Shown one piece after another: positions 1-8,794 of a stretch of 64,000 bases of DNA. The stretch is from positions 1 through 64,000 of the forward strand of contig JBKBIP010000015.1 in NCBI GenBank assembly GCA_046297495.1, given 5' to 3'. Position 1 is the stretch's first letter. Every line of letters begins with the position of its first letter. The notes beneath the pieces were generated by a model. It worked only from the letters and a program-made list of their open reading frames with translations. It ran no database searches and was not told where the DNA came from. This DNA is from JBKBIP01 sp046297495. GTDB lineage: Bacteria; Planctomycetota; Planctomycetia; Gemmatales; Gemmataceae. The translations under genes were made by a program, and so were the position numbers.

Positions 1-17
1 CCACTCCTGTTTTCCTA

Positions 18-46
18 TTGATTTTTTTAGTGGACTTGTGTATACT
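18..46 (+). promoter_or_regulatory. Predicted sigma70-type promoter
   Basis: TTGATT at 18-23 and TATACT at 41-46 are separated by exactly 17 bases. Transcription would start near 53 and run into a 28-base element (70-97) that recurs at 48825-48852. The next plus-strand gene, ResB at 540, lies about 490 bases downstream, so assignment to it is uncertain. Confidence 0.5.
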
Positions 47-69
47 AAGCCAGGATGACAAATTTCGTT

Positions 70-97
70 CCTTTCATTGTTCCATTCCACTCCACCC
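70..97 (+). repeat. 28-base leader repeat, copy A
   Basis: This stretch, beginning CCTTTCATTG and ending CCACTCCACCC, is identical to the reverse complement of 48825-48852. In both places it lies about 25 bases downstream of a shared ACTTGTGTAT. It sits where the 5' end of a transcript from the 18-46 promoter would be. Confidence 0.7.
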
Positions 98-539
98 ACC
101 CTTTTTCCGCGCTGGATTCATCGTTTCGCGCTCGCAAGCATCAGTTCATGTAGTTTGTGTAGGGTGGGTCGAGCCTGCGAGGCCCCCATACGGTCAAAGT
201 TCATAGCCAGGGGCGTTAGCCCTTGGAAAAAATACTGAACGCGCGGCGTGAAATTTCCGTCTCGAAAGCGCGGATTCCAGTTGCAAGTCGGGCGGAAATT
301 AGGGAAACTGGCAGAAGGTAGAGATGGTTGATGGTTTGAGACCATAAAATTGTCTTCCCTCACGCTCCCAATATCGCGCCTTCATGCCCGATCCTTCCTC
401 CCGCGCCCTCGTTTCTTGCGTAATATAGATGTGGATGGTCGAATGCCTTCCACGCGCGAATACGGTGGCTGCACGGTTATTGGACAGATGCCCGCCAGGC
501 GGGCTATTCTCACACTCATGGACTACGGTTGAGCGGCAC
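98..539. other. Intergenic stretch, no gene recognised
   Basis: No convincing coding frame is seen. The stretch holds a GGTGGGTCGAGCCTGCGAGG-like piece at about 165-185 and a CATAGCCAGGGGCGTTAGCCC-like palindromic piece at about 203-223. The second resembles the CAGGGGC...GCCCCTGG repeat at 7311-7330, so these look like dispersed intergenic repeats. Confidence 0.4.
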
Positions 540-2915
540 ATGACACGAAAGAAACACGGCAAGCCGGATCGGATACCTCTTCCCCCGTCACCGCCCGCCG
601 CGCTGGCGGAGCTGGACGAAACGGGGATCACGTCGAAAGCCTCTGCTCATGTCACCACGGCCGCCGCGCCGGCCAAGTCGGCGGCGCCGCCCACAGAACG
701 CTTTTGGCTGGGGGTCGTGGTGGTTCGGCTCGCGGAGTGGTTTGGCTCGCTGCAACTGGCCGTGGTCTTGTTGTCCCTGTTCGCGGTCGTGCTGGCGGTC
801 GGGACCATCTTGGAATCGTGGTACAGCGCCAAGGTGGCCCAAGATTTGCTTTATCGAACTTGGTGGTTCATGCTGTTGATGGGGATGCTGGCCACGACCA
901 TTACCTGCGCCGCCATCAAGAAAATCCGCTTTCGCGGTCCTGACGCGGTGGGGGGCGATATTGACGGCGCCAGCTACCGGGCCACCTTGAACTACTGGTG
1001 GCCGTGGCTGATCGTGGCCGGCATTTTCATCTTTCTGATCGTGGCCGAAATCACCGAGAACTTGGGGCTGCAACTGCTCGCCGTCGGGGTGGGCGTGGCG
1101 GTGGTCAGCTTGGCCTTGTGGTACGTGCAACAACGCTGGCCCGTGGAACGATGGTGGCCCTGGCAGCGGCATCAAACCGGCTTTCTGATCACCCACGTCG
1201 GCTTGCTCACCATGATCGCTGGCGGCGTCTTGAACTTCTGGGGGACTGATGCCTTGATGTCCGTTATCGACACCCCGGATCCCCGCTACAGCCGGTGGGG
1301 ACCGAACACCACTTCCGAGATTGTGGACAATCATCTGTCTCTCATTCGCGTCCAGCTGCCCAACGGCGAGCAGCGTGAATTTGGCTTTGAACCCGGTTCG
1401 TTGGCCTGGCGCCCGGATGCGTATTTCCAGCCGAATTCCGACCTGTTGCTCGATTTCTTGTCCGTGCTGGCTCATCCGTGGCCGCGCGGCTGGTCGAAGC
1501 GCTTGGACGCGGAAGCCCATCTGGAAGTGCTGGCGTTTTATCCCCACGTCGAGCAGGAGGAGTTCGGCCCCGCGCGCGAGGGGGATGTGGGACCGACGTT
1601 CCCCGCCGTCAAGTTTCAAATCACCTCGGCCCGCGCCGGCGCCTTTCCCGAAAAATGGCTCGCCTTCAACGTCCGGAATCAGGCCGAGATGCTCGGCCCG
1701 GGGCAGGTGGAATTTCTCGCCCGCGCTTTGACCCCCGCCCAACTGCGGGAATTCCTGCAGCCGCCCCCGCCTTCCGCGAAGGGGCACCTCGCCTTGGTCC
1801 GTGATGGCCAACGCCATCTCTTGGCCGTGGAAGACCACCTGGATCAAACCAAGCCCATCGGGGACACGGAATGGAGCCTGCGCGTCGTGCGCCAGATGTC
1901 CGACACGCCTGCCGACAATGACGTTCCCGCCATTCCGGCCATGCTCCATGTGCTCATGGTGCGCGACGACGGCAGCTCGGTCAATGCCATGACCTTCTCG
2001 CGCCCCTTCGGCGTCAATCCGGAACGGCTCATCGAGGTCGGCCATTGGGTGCCGATGCCGGGCGAGAAGCAATTGCCCAAAGTGATGCCCGATTTGGACG
2101 GCTGGCAAGTGTGGTATCACGCCCCCGATTACAGTCAGGATCAATCCCACCTGCGCGGCGGCCTGCAATTCGCCACCGACCAGAGCGGCAAACTGTACTT
2201 CCGCTCCTTCACGCGCGATGAGAAAGGGGCTTTCGTCTTCGAAGCATCGGGGGAAGCGCGGCCTGAGCTGCCCCGACCGCGCATCTGGGAACGGATGAAG
2301 GGGTTGCTCAAGATCATCGATTACGTGCCCAACGCCGTCCAAGGGCCTTATTACATCCCGCAACATCGCGTGCCCGGCTTGGTGGACCCGACGACGCCGT
2401 CTGCCATCCGCTGCCGGTTGACTGTCGGCGCGGACAGCCAGGAGTTTTGGCTGGAAAAGGTGCCGCAAGGCCTGACCCGCGTGCGCGTCGGCGGTAAGGA
2501 TTACCGCGTGGGCTTCAACGACTACACCCAGCAGCTGGATTTCGCCATCACGTTGCGCCGGGCGGAACAGACGGTCGATCCGGGAACGCAAAACCCCGCC
2601 AGCTACACCAGCTTCGTGCAGCTCACGGATGAGGCGAAAAACATTCAGCGCGAGGACCGGATCATCACCATGAACGCGCCGCTCAATCACGGCGGCTACA
2701 AACTGTATCAAACTGGTTTCACGCCGTTGGGCTTTGATGACAAGCAGAAACCGGTGAATGCCTCCACTTTCACGGTCAGCAACGATCCGGGTTTGTGGTT
2801 GAAATACGCCGGCTCGACCATGCTGGCGCTAGGCATTTTCTGTATGTTTTACATGAAAGCGTACTTCTTCAAACCACGCGGCCGGCGTTCCGGGACAGCC
2901 CCCGCCGCCGCATAA
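540..2915 (+). CDS. resB: ResB-like cytochrome c biogenesis protein
   Basis: A membrane protein of about 791 residues for system II cytochrome c maturation, where ResB and CcsA carry heme across the membrane and attach it to apocytochromes. Hydrophobic segments lie near the N-terminus (a WFGSLQLAVVLLSLFAVVLA-like helix, then two more pairs) and one near the C-terminus; a large periplasmic domain lies between, as in ResB. The frame extends upstream, but the ATG at 540 gives a sensible basic N-terminus (MTRKKHGK). It precedes ccsA by about 30 bases, so the two are likely cotranscribed. Larger than many ResB proteins. Confidence 0.85.
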   Translation: MTRKKHGKPDRIPLPPSPPAALAELDETGITSKASAHVTTAAAPAKSAAPPTERFWLGVVVVRLAEWFGSLQLAVVLLSLFAVVLAVGTILESWYSAKVAQDLLYRTWWFMLLMGMLATTITCAAIKKIRFRGPDAVGGDIDGASYRATLNYWWPWLIVAGIFIFLIVAEITENLGLQLLAVGVGVAVVSLALWYVQQRWPVERWWPWQRHQTGFLITHVGLLTMIAGGVLNFWGTDALMSVIDTPDPRYSRWGPNTTSEIVDNHLSLIRVQLPNGEQREFGFEPGSLAWRPDAYFQPNSDLLLDFLSVLAHPWPRGWSKRLDAEAHLEVLAFYPHVEQEEFGPAREGDVGPTFPAVKFQITSARAGAFPEKWLAFNVRNQAEMLGPGQVEFLARALTPAQLREFLQPPPPSAKGHLALVRDGQRHLLAVEDHLDQTKPIGDTEWSLRVVRQMSDTPADNDVPAIPAMLHVLMVRDDGSSVNAMTFSRPFGVNPERLIEVGHWVPMPGEKQLPKVMPDLDGWQVWYHAPDYSQDQSHLRGGLQFATDQSGKLYFRSFTRDEKGAFVFEASGEARPELPRPRIWERMKGLLKIIDYVPNAVQGPYYIPQHRVPGLVDPTTPSAIRCRLTVGADSQEFWLEKVPQGLTRVRVGGKDYRVGFNDYTQQLDFAITLRRAEQTVDPGTQNPASYTSFVQLTDEAKNIQREDRIITMNAPLNHGGYKLYQTGFTPLGFDDKQKPVNASTFTVSNDPGLWLKYAGSTMLALGIFCMFYMKAYFFKPRGRRSGTAPAAA

Positions 2916-2945
2916 GGTTCCTTACATTTGGCAGGAGAACGAACC

Positions 2946-5579
2946 GTGCTTACTCGCAAACAGCGACAAGCTGGGTTGATCGGCTTGGGAGTTCTGGCGG
3001 GTGTGATGGGCGTTTGCATCATCGCTTTCACCTACGTGGTGTTCCGACCGATTTTCACCACGAGTTACGAGCAGCCCGCCGAGACCCCGCGCTTAGCCCT
3101 GCCCGCCTATGATTATAAACCGTTTCACGAGCTGCCCGTTCAAGCGGGCCGCACCAAGCCGTTCGAGACCGCCGCCATCGAGACCGTGCGCAACATCACC
3201 GGACGCAGCAAATTCGAGAAGCATGATCCGGTCGCCTTGGTGCTGATGTGGCAATTGGGCCGCGAGACCATCAATGGTCCCGCCACCTTCGATTGGGAAA
3301 ACTATCCCTTTATTCTGTGCGACCATCATGGCTTGCGCGAGTTGATTTACAAGACGCAAATCCCGGCGGGCGGAGAACTCAGTGAAGCCCAGCGGCATGG
3401 CAAGTATGTGTCGCCGGCGGACCTGCGGAACTCTCCGGAACTCGTCCGCCTCTTGAAGGAAGCCGAGGAGAAACATCGGCAATATCGGGATCGTGCCTCG
3501 CAGTACATGACCCCGGAGCAACGCAAGGCCGAAGAAGTGGTGGGACGCTTGAGCGCCTTCGACCGGGTTCAGGGGAAGCTCGCGACCCGTTTGGGGGTCG
3601 GCTCCGTCCGCGTCGGGGGCATGGTCTTCACGGGGGAACAGCTGGAAGATAAAGCCCTGGAGCTAGACACCACCATCGAGCAGGTCGTCGAGCAGCTCGA
3701 AAACCGGGTCTCCAAGCATCCCGATCCGTTTCATTATGTCGCCCTGGATCGCGTCCCCTACAGCGCGTGGTTCTCCATCGGCGAACTCCAGCGCTGTCAA
3801 AATAACCGCGAGCATTGGGAAGAATTGATGCGTGATCGCCTGTCGGACAAGCCGCAGCTGTACATCAGCCCCGAACGGCAAGCGGACCTGCGCCGCTTCC
3901 AAGAGCGAATCAAAGCCAAACAGGGGCAAAACGCCATCGAGGAACTGGCCTCTAAGTTGGAAGAACGCCGCAAGCAAATTCTCGCTGAAATCCAGCAGGC
4001 GGATGCGGACAAAGATGGCAACATGGTGTTCACCTTGGTCGAGCGACAAATTCGCAGCAAGGCGGATCGAGACCGCTTGACCCAAGCGATTCGCGCCGCG
4101 CAGCAAAGCAACCTCAACTTGCAGGAAGCGGTGCTGAAGGAGCTGCACAAGTTGCTGCAAGAAAACGATGCCCAGCTGATTGAGCAGCTGCGCGACCAGG
4201 TGCGGCAGGCCGAAATGGCCCACTACCATCCCGACCAACCCGAATACCGGATGCTGCACCTCGATTACCTGGAAGCCTTGCATCCCACGTTGTACCGGGA
4301 ATCGACGGCCTGGCAGAAAGTTCCCCGCGACCAAATCGAGCAGGTGTTGAACAGTTTTGCCGATCTAGAAGTGGCCTACAAGGCCGGGAATGCCGAGGAG
4401 TTTTCCCAAGCGGCGCAACAATTTTTCGCCACGGTGCGCAACGTCAGCAACCAGACGCTGTTCACGGGGCTGGCGGAACGGCATCCCACCGCTGCCGTTC
4501 AGGCCGCCCATGCCCAGCTGGAAGCCGCCTTCGCCGCCAACGACTCCAGCCAGATCGAAAGCGCGCAAGCCGCCTTCGTGTCCGCCCTGAAAAACGAAGG
4601 CGTCCGGGTTGATCCCTATCCAGGTGTCAGCACATTACCGTTAGAGCTGACCTTCAACCGCGTGCAACCGTTCATGTGGGCCTGGATCATCATGCTGCTG
4701 GCTATGGTGATGTTCATCGCCAACTTGGCGGTGCCGTCGCGTTTCTTGTATGTCTCCGGTTTCGTGCTGTTCATCGTGTCGCTGCTGTTTCAGATTTTCG
4801 GCTTCACGGCGCGGGTCATGATCTCGGGCCGCCCCCCGGTCAGCAACATGTACGAGACGGTCATTTGGGTGGCGTTCGTGTCGGCCATCTTCGCGTTGGT
4901 GTTGGAATTGATCTATCGCAAACGTGTCATCGCCTTGGCGGGGGCCGCCGTGGCCACACTGGGCTTGGTCCTGGCCGATCAGCTGCCGCTCGCCTTGGAC
5001 CCGTCCATCAGTCCATTGAACCCGGTGCTGCGGAGCAACTACTGGCTCATCATCCACGTATTGACCATCGTGTCGAGCTATGCCGGCGGAACGCTGGCTT
5101 GGGGCTTGGCCAACATCACGCTGATCATGCTGGTGTTCGGCAGAGGCTCGCCAGACACGCTCAAGACGCTATCCCTATACACCTATCGGGCCATTCAGAT
5201 CGCGGTGCTGTTGCTGGCCGCCGGCACCTTCCTGGGGGGCTGGTGGGCAGCGGATTCTTGGGGCCGATTCTGGGGCTGGGACCCCAAGGAAGTGTGGGCC
5301 TTGATCGCCTTGGTCTGTTACGTGATCCCATTGCACATGCGCTACATCGGTTGGGTCAAGGACTTCGGCTTGGCCGTGGCCGCCATTCTGTGTTATTCCT
5401 CCATCGTCATGTGCTGGTACGGTGTCAATTTCGTGCTCGGCGCCGGCTTGCACAGCTACGGCTTCGGCGGCGGCGGCCCGATGTGGGTGTTCTGGGCTGG
5501 TCTGCTCAACATCGGCTGGGTCGTCGTGGCGTCGATGATCTATTTGGCCAAACAACCGACCGTGGATGCGGCAGGTTGA
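2946..5579 (+). CDS. ccsA: CcsA/ResC-type cytochrome c biogenesis protein with long periplasmic insert
   Basis: About 877 residues. The last 300 or so hold multiple membrane helices and the tryptophan-rich heme-handling motif WGRFWGWDPKEVW (about residue 772), the hallmark of CcmC/CcsA proteins. An N-terminal helix is followed by some 500 charged residues rich in Glu, Gln and Arg, probably a coiled-coil periplasmic region not found in short CcsA proteins. I chose the GTG at 2946 because AGGAG lies 8 bases upstream; a TTG at 2928 is possible. It partners ResB immediately upstream in the heme ligation complex. Confidence 0.88.
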   Translation: MLTRKQRQAGLIGLGVLAGVMGVCIIAFTYVVFRPIFTTSYEQPAETPRLALPAYDYKPFHELPVQAGRTKPFETAAIETVRNITGRSKFEKHDPVALVLMWQLGRETINGPATFDWENYPFILCDHHGLRELIYKTQIPAGGELSEAQRHGKYVSPADLRNSPELVRLLKEAEEKHRQYRDRASQYMTPEQRKAEEVVGRLSAFDRVQGKLATRLGVGSVRVGGMVFTGEQLEDKALELDTTIEQVVEQLENRVSKHPDPFHYVALDRVPYSAWFSIGELQRCQNNREHWEELMRDRLSDKPQLYISPERQADLRRFQERIKAKQGQNAIEELASKLEERRKQILAEIQQADADKDGNMVFTLVERQIRSKADRDRLTQAIRAAQQSNLNLQEAVLKELHKLLQENDAQLIEQLRDQVRQAEMAHYHPDQPEYRMLHLDYLEALHPTLYRESTAWQKVPRDQIEQVLNSFADLEVAYKAGNAEEFSQAAQQFFATVRNVSNQTLFTGLAERHPTAAVQAAHAQLEAAFAANDSSQIESAQAAFVSALKNEGVRVDPYPGVSTLPLELTFNRVQPFMWAWIIMLLAMVMFIANLAVPSRFLYVSGFVLFIVSLLFQIFGFTARVMISGRPPVSNMYETVIWVAFVSAIFALVLELIYRKRVIALAGAAVATLGLVLADQLPLALDPSISPLNPVLRSNYWLIIHVLTIVSSYAGGTLAWGLANITLIMLVFGRGSPDTLKTLSLYTYRAIQIAVLLLAAGTFLGGWWAADSWGRFWGWDPKEVWALIALVCYVIPLHMRYIGWVKDFGLAVAAILCYSSIVMCWYGVNFVLGAGLHSYGFGGGGPMWVFWAGLLNIGWVVVASMIYLAKQPTVDAAG

Positions 5580-5644
5580 GGAATTGGTGATTATCAATTC
5601 CTAATAGGATTTCCGGCATTTCATTCCATCTATAAACGCATTAT

Positions 5645-5670
5645 CCCCCCCCCCGAGGGGGTGTGGGGGG
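5645..5670. other. G/C-run hairpin downstream of ccsA
   Basis: A run of ten C followed by GA and then G runs can fold into a strong stem. It has no T run after it, so it may be a pausing or RNA-stabilising hairpin rather than a classical terminator. Confidence 0.35.
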
Positions 5671-5755
5671 AAACGCAACAATGAAATCGCCACAATGGCA
5701 GGCGTCCGCTGGGGCGGGTAGCCAGCATGAATTTCCTCATTGACTTTTGCTTTCT

Positions 5756-5782
5756 GGCCCTTCCAATAAGAAGGGCCTTTTT
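5756..5782 (+). terminator. Intrinsic terminator before the cupin gene
   Basis: GGCCCTTC and GAAGGGCC form an 8-base-pair stem around a six-base loop, followed directly by TTTTT. It ends 26 bases before the cupin start codon, so it either ends ccsA transcription or acts as a leader attenuator for the cupin gene. Confidence 0.7.
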
Positions 5783-5808
5783 CATGCGCTTCTTCAAGGA
5801 GAAATACC

Positions 5809-6228
5809 ATGCCCTTGCCGCGTTTCGTGACGGCTCAGGAAATGAAGGTGGACCAGTTGCCGTGGGGGCCGCACGATTGGTTGTGCCGCCCGGACATTGT
5901 CGAGGCGGACAAGCTGCTCCTGGTGCGCGTCCACATGCCGCCGGGACAGGCGCATCAGTTCCACCGCCACCCAGAGATGGAAGAGATCATCTACGTGTTG
6001 GAAGGGACCGCCGAGCAGTGGGTGGACCGCGATCAACGCATCTTGAACGCAGGGGAGATGGCCCACATTCCGATGGACGTGGTGCATGGCACCTACAACG
6101 CCGGGACGGACACGCTGCGCTTCCTGGCGATCCTGTCGCCGGCCAAGATTCAAGGTCCGCCCCTGATCGACATGAGCCAAGAGGAGCCGTGGCGGTCGCT
6201 GCGGCCTTTCACGGCGCCACCGGCTTGA
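5809..6228 (+). CDS. Small cupin-domain protein
   Basis: 139 residues forming a single cupin barrel. Motif 1 is visible as HQFHRHPEMEEIIYVLEG (His, His, Glu metal ligands) and motif 2 as GEMAHIPMDVVHGTYNAG with a further His. Such small cupins bind one metal ion and act as dioxygenases, isomerases or sugar/ligand-binding proteins; the substrate cannot be told from sequence. The ATG has AAGGAG 8 bases upstream. The last 20 bases overlap the convergent RmlD-like gene, and an intrinsic terminator-like hairpin lies just upstream. Confidence 0.8.
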   Translation: MPLPRFVTAQEMKVDQLPWGPHDWLCRPDIVEADKLLLVRVHMPPGQAHQFHRHPEMEEIIYVLEGTAEQWVDRDQRILNAGEMAHIPMDVVHGTYNAGTDTLRFLAILSPAKIQGPPLIDMSQEEPWRSLRPFTAPPA

Positions 6229-7243
6229 ACTTTCCTGGGTAAGAAGGATAGTGATATAGGTGTTCGACCAACCGTTGCCAGCAGCCTGCTTCCGCGGCGG
6301 GGCGCTGATGGTGCCAGTGTCGATCCGTGGGCACTAGGTCGTCATCACTCGGCCACGCGGCGAACGGCGGCCGTCCCATGGCGGCGCTAAGCTTGTCACT
6401 GCGCATACTCACGTTGCCGGCGCGGGGCGGCATGGGCCCAGCTTCGTGGCGATAACAACCTGTCAGCCAGCGCGGCTCGTAACCGCCGACGCGATTGACG
6501 ATCTGCGCGATCTGATACAGCGCCAGAGCGCGCGGCCCACCGGCGTGATAGACGCCCGCCAATTCATTGGTGAGAAAGAAGGCGAACACCTCGTTCAAAT
6601 CCGCGACGTAGGTACAGGAACGCACTTCGTCGTAATACAAGGTCGCGGGGCGCTGGGCGCGGAAGCGCGATTGAATCCAATCGATGGCTCCGGCATGGCG
6701 GTTGAAGCTCGGCCCCATCGGCAACGAGATGCGCAGAATGGCGGCACCGGGAACCCGCGCCGCGATGCGCTGTTCCCCCTCCGCCATCGTCTGACCGTAG
6801 ATGGTCACGGGATCGACCGGATCGGTTTCGACGTATTTTCCATCCCCTTTGCCGGAGAAGACCAGATCCGACGAAAGATGAACCAGACGACAACCGTGCC
6901 GATGCACGTTGTCACGGATCGCGTCCACGGAAGCGACATTCGCCTGCCGCGCCATGGCCGGGTCCAGCTCGCACGACTTCAAGGCACAGTTGCCGGCGCA
7001 GTTGAGCACCCCCCGAAAGCGATAATGGCCAAACAACTCGCGCATCCCCGCGCGATCCTCGGCGTTTAAGGGCACGATGCCATCCCCCACCAGTCGCGGC
7101 GTCCGCGGCGAACGAATGCCAATGACCCGCCCCGGAAAGCATTGTCGGAAATAGTGAAACGCATTGTACCCCGCCACCCCGCTAATGCCGGTGATGAGCA
7201 GGGGAAGAGGGAAGGGGGGTTGAGGTTGGGTGATGGTCAGCAT
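6209..7243 (-). CDS. RmlD-like NAD(P)-dependent sugar dehydrogenase family protein, altered active site
   Basis: 344 residues of the extended short-chain dehydrogenase superfamily. The Rossmann glycine motif is GISGVAGYN (about residues 18-26) and the HLSSDLVFSG segment supplies the usual active-site Ser. RmlD proteins then carry Tyr-x-x-x-Lys; here the segment reads YGQTMAEGE, so the catalytic Lys position is Met. It may therefore be a binding or regulatory relative, or use another base. It is convergent with the cupin gene and separated from the CoxS-like gene by palindromic repeats. Confidence 0.75.
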   Translation of the reverse strand: MLTITQPQPPFPLPLLITGISGVAGYNAFHYFRQCFPGRVIGIRSPRTPRLVGDGIVPLNAEDRAGMRELFGHYRFRGVLNCAGNCALKSCELDPAMARQANVASVDAIRDNVHRHGCRLVHLSSDLVFSGKGDGKYVETDPVDPVTIYGQTMAEGEQRIAARVPGAAILRISLPMGPSFNRHAGAIDWIQSRFRAQRPATLYYDEVRSCTYVADLNEVFAFFLTNELAGVYHAGGPRALALYQIAQIVNRVGGYEPRWLTGCYRHEAGPMPPRAGNVSMRSDKLSAAMGRPPFAAWPSDDDLVPTDRHWHHQRPAAEAGCWQRLVEHLYHYPSYPGKFKPVAP

Positions 7244-7273
7244 ACGCGGGAGCTAATGGTTTTTCCCTGATCA

Positions 7274-7384
7274 CAGCCCCGAAGGGGCGACAGCCCATAG
7301 CCAGAAGTTCCAGGGGCTGACGCCCCTGGCTATGAACGGACGCCCCTTCGGGGCTGAAATAATACGGCCGCCCCTTCGGGGCTG
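7274..7384. repeat. Cluster of GCCCCTTCGGGGC palindromes
   Basis: Three copies of the palindrome (A)GCCCCGAAGGGGC are seen at about 7275-7289, 7341-7356 and 7369-7384. Between the first two lies a second inverted pair, CCAGGGGC/GCCCCTGG. The whole can fold into a large nested structure between two minus-strand genes and would serve as a transcript end or a mobile intergenic repeat. Confidence 0.75.
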
Positions 7385-7386
7385 AA

Positions 7387-7869
7387 TCAACCTCTTTTGC
7401 CATCCACCGTCGCGGCGTCGAGGACGGCGCGGATGATCTTGTCGTAGCCGGTGCAGCGGCACAGATTGCCGGCCAGGAAGCGGCGGGTCTGGTGCTCGTC
7501 GGGGTGGGGATTCTGGTCGAGGAGGGCCTTGGCGGCCACGATGAAGCCGGGGGTGCAGATGCCGCACTGCAAGGCGGCGTTTTCCAGGAACGTTTGCTGC
7601 AACGGGTGCAGGCCTTGCGGCGTGGCGATCCCTTCGATGGTCGTGACGGTCTTCCCCTGAATCTCCGGCCCCAGGACCAGGCAGGAGTTGACGAGCCGGC
7701 CATCGAGAAGCACGTTGCACGCCCCGCAGTTGCCATTGTTGCACCCTTCCTTGGTGCCGGTCAGCAGGAGCACGTCGCGCAGCACTTCCAGCAGACTTTG
7801 GCGCGGCTCGCACAGGAACTCGGTTTCCTTGCCGTTGATCGTCGCTTGCACATGAACTTTCTTGGCCAC
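7387..7869 (-). CDS. [2Fe-2S] subunit of a molybdenum hydroxylase (CoxS/XdhC-type)
   Basis: 160 residues. The N-terminal plant-type ferredoxin domain has CNNGNCGAC with a later Cys (NSCLV); the C-terminal helical domain has CGIC and CRC for the second cluster. These proteins pass electrons between the molybdopterin site and the FAD subunit in aerobic CO dehydrogenase and xanthine dehydrogenase relatives. The FAD-binding subunit is encoded 3 bases upstream. The catalytic molybdopterin subunit is not in this window, so the substrate is unknown. Confidence 0.88.
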   Translation of the reverse strand: MAKKVHVQATINGKETEFLCEPRQSLLEVLRDVLLLTGTKEGCNNGNCGACNVLLDGRLVNSCLVLGPEIQGKTVTTIEGIATPQGLHPLQQTFLENAALQCGICTPGFIVAAKALLDQNPHPDEHQTRRFLAGNLCRCTGYDKIIRAVLDAATVDGKRG

Positions 7870-7872
7870 CGC

Positions 7873-8748
7873 TCAATTCCCCCTTGCTCGTTGAATCGCA
7901 CCCTGGAGAGTTCGTTTGGTCAACACGCCGACCAGATGGCGGCGATAGTCAGCGTCGCCGCGCATGTCGCTGATGGGCCGGGCCGCCGCCTGGGCCAGCT
8001 GGGCCGCCTTGTGGATCAGCTCCTCGGTGATGACCCCATCGACCAGCACCGCCGCCGCGTCGGGAACCAGCAACGGCGTCGGCGCTACCGCTGCCAGCGC
8101 GATGCGGGCAGCGACACACTTGGTTTTACTGTCATCTAGTGTCACCGCCGAGCCAACGCCGACCACGGCAATATCCATTTCATTGCGCGGGATGAAGCGC
8201 TGGTAATGGACGCCGCTGCCTGGCTTCGGGGCTGGCAGGCGCAAGCTCACCAATAGCTCGCCGCGCTGCAAGACGGTGCGCCCCGGCGCCGTGCAAAATT
8301 GCTCGACCGGAACGGCGCGCGTGCCGTTGGGACCGGCAATGTGACAGACCGCTTCATAGGCGATCAGCGGCGGGATGGAGTCGGCGGCGGGGGAGGCGTT
8401 GCACAGGTTCCCGCCCACGCTGGCCCGGCTCTGAATCTGGATGCCGCCGATCATGGCCACGGCATCGATCAAGCCGGGATAGGCTTGGGCGATGCCGGCG
8501 TGCTCATAAATGCGATAGCACGGCACCGCCGCCCCCAAGCGCAAGCCTTGGCCGGCGTCGAATGTCAGTTCGTTGACTTCAGGGATATCCTTCACGTCCA
8601 CGAACAGGTCGATGTCCCGTCGGCCTTCGCGGACTTGCACGATGATGTCGGTGCCGCCGGCGAGCACGCGGGCCTTGTCCCCCTTGTCCGCCAAGAGGGC
8701 CACCGCCTCGGCGATGCTCCGTGGCGCGGCGTAGTCAATTTCTTTCAC
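7873..8748 (-). CDS. FAD-binding subunit of a molybdenum hydroxylase (CoxM-type)
   Basis: 291 residues of the CoxM/XdhB family, which binds FAD and delivers electrons to NAD or quinone. The family signature is visible as AGGTDIIVQ (about residues 31-39) and the second FAD loop as SRASVGGNLCNASPAAD (about 107-123). It lies 3 bases upstream of the [2Fe-2S] subunit and is surely cotranscribed. No large molybdopterin subunit or maturation factor is nearby. Confidence 0.87.
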   Translation of the reverse strand: MKEIDYAAPRSIAEAVALLADKGDKARVLAGGTDIIVQVREGRRDIDLFVDVKDIPEVNELTFDAGQGLRLGAAVPCYRIYEHAGIAQAYPGLIDAVAMIGGIQIQSRASVGGNLCNASPAADSIPPLIAYEAVCHIAGPNGTRAVPVEQFCTAPGRTVLQRGELLVSLRLPAPKPGSGVHYQRFIPRNEMDIAVVGVGSAVTLDDSKTKCVAARIALAAVAPTPLLVPDAAAVLVDGVITEELIHKAAQLAQAAARPISDMRGDADYRRHLVGVLTKRTLQGAIQRARGN

Positions 8749-8794
8749 GGTTTCGTCAATCCTCTCGTGGAGAAAACAACAACAGGTAGGTGAT

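Noticed and set aside
588..2711. 707-residue minus-strand open frame
   Set aside because: It is the antisense of resB; composition is His/Gln/Arg-rich as expected of a GC-rich shadow, with no recognisable domain.
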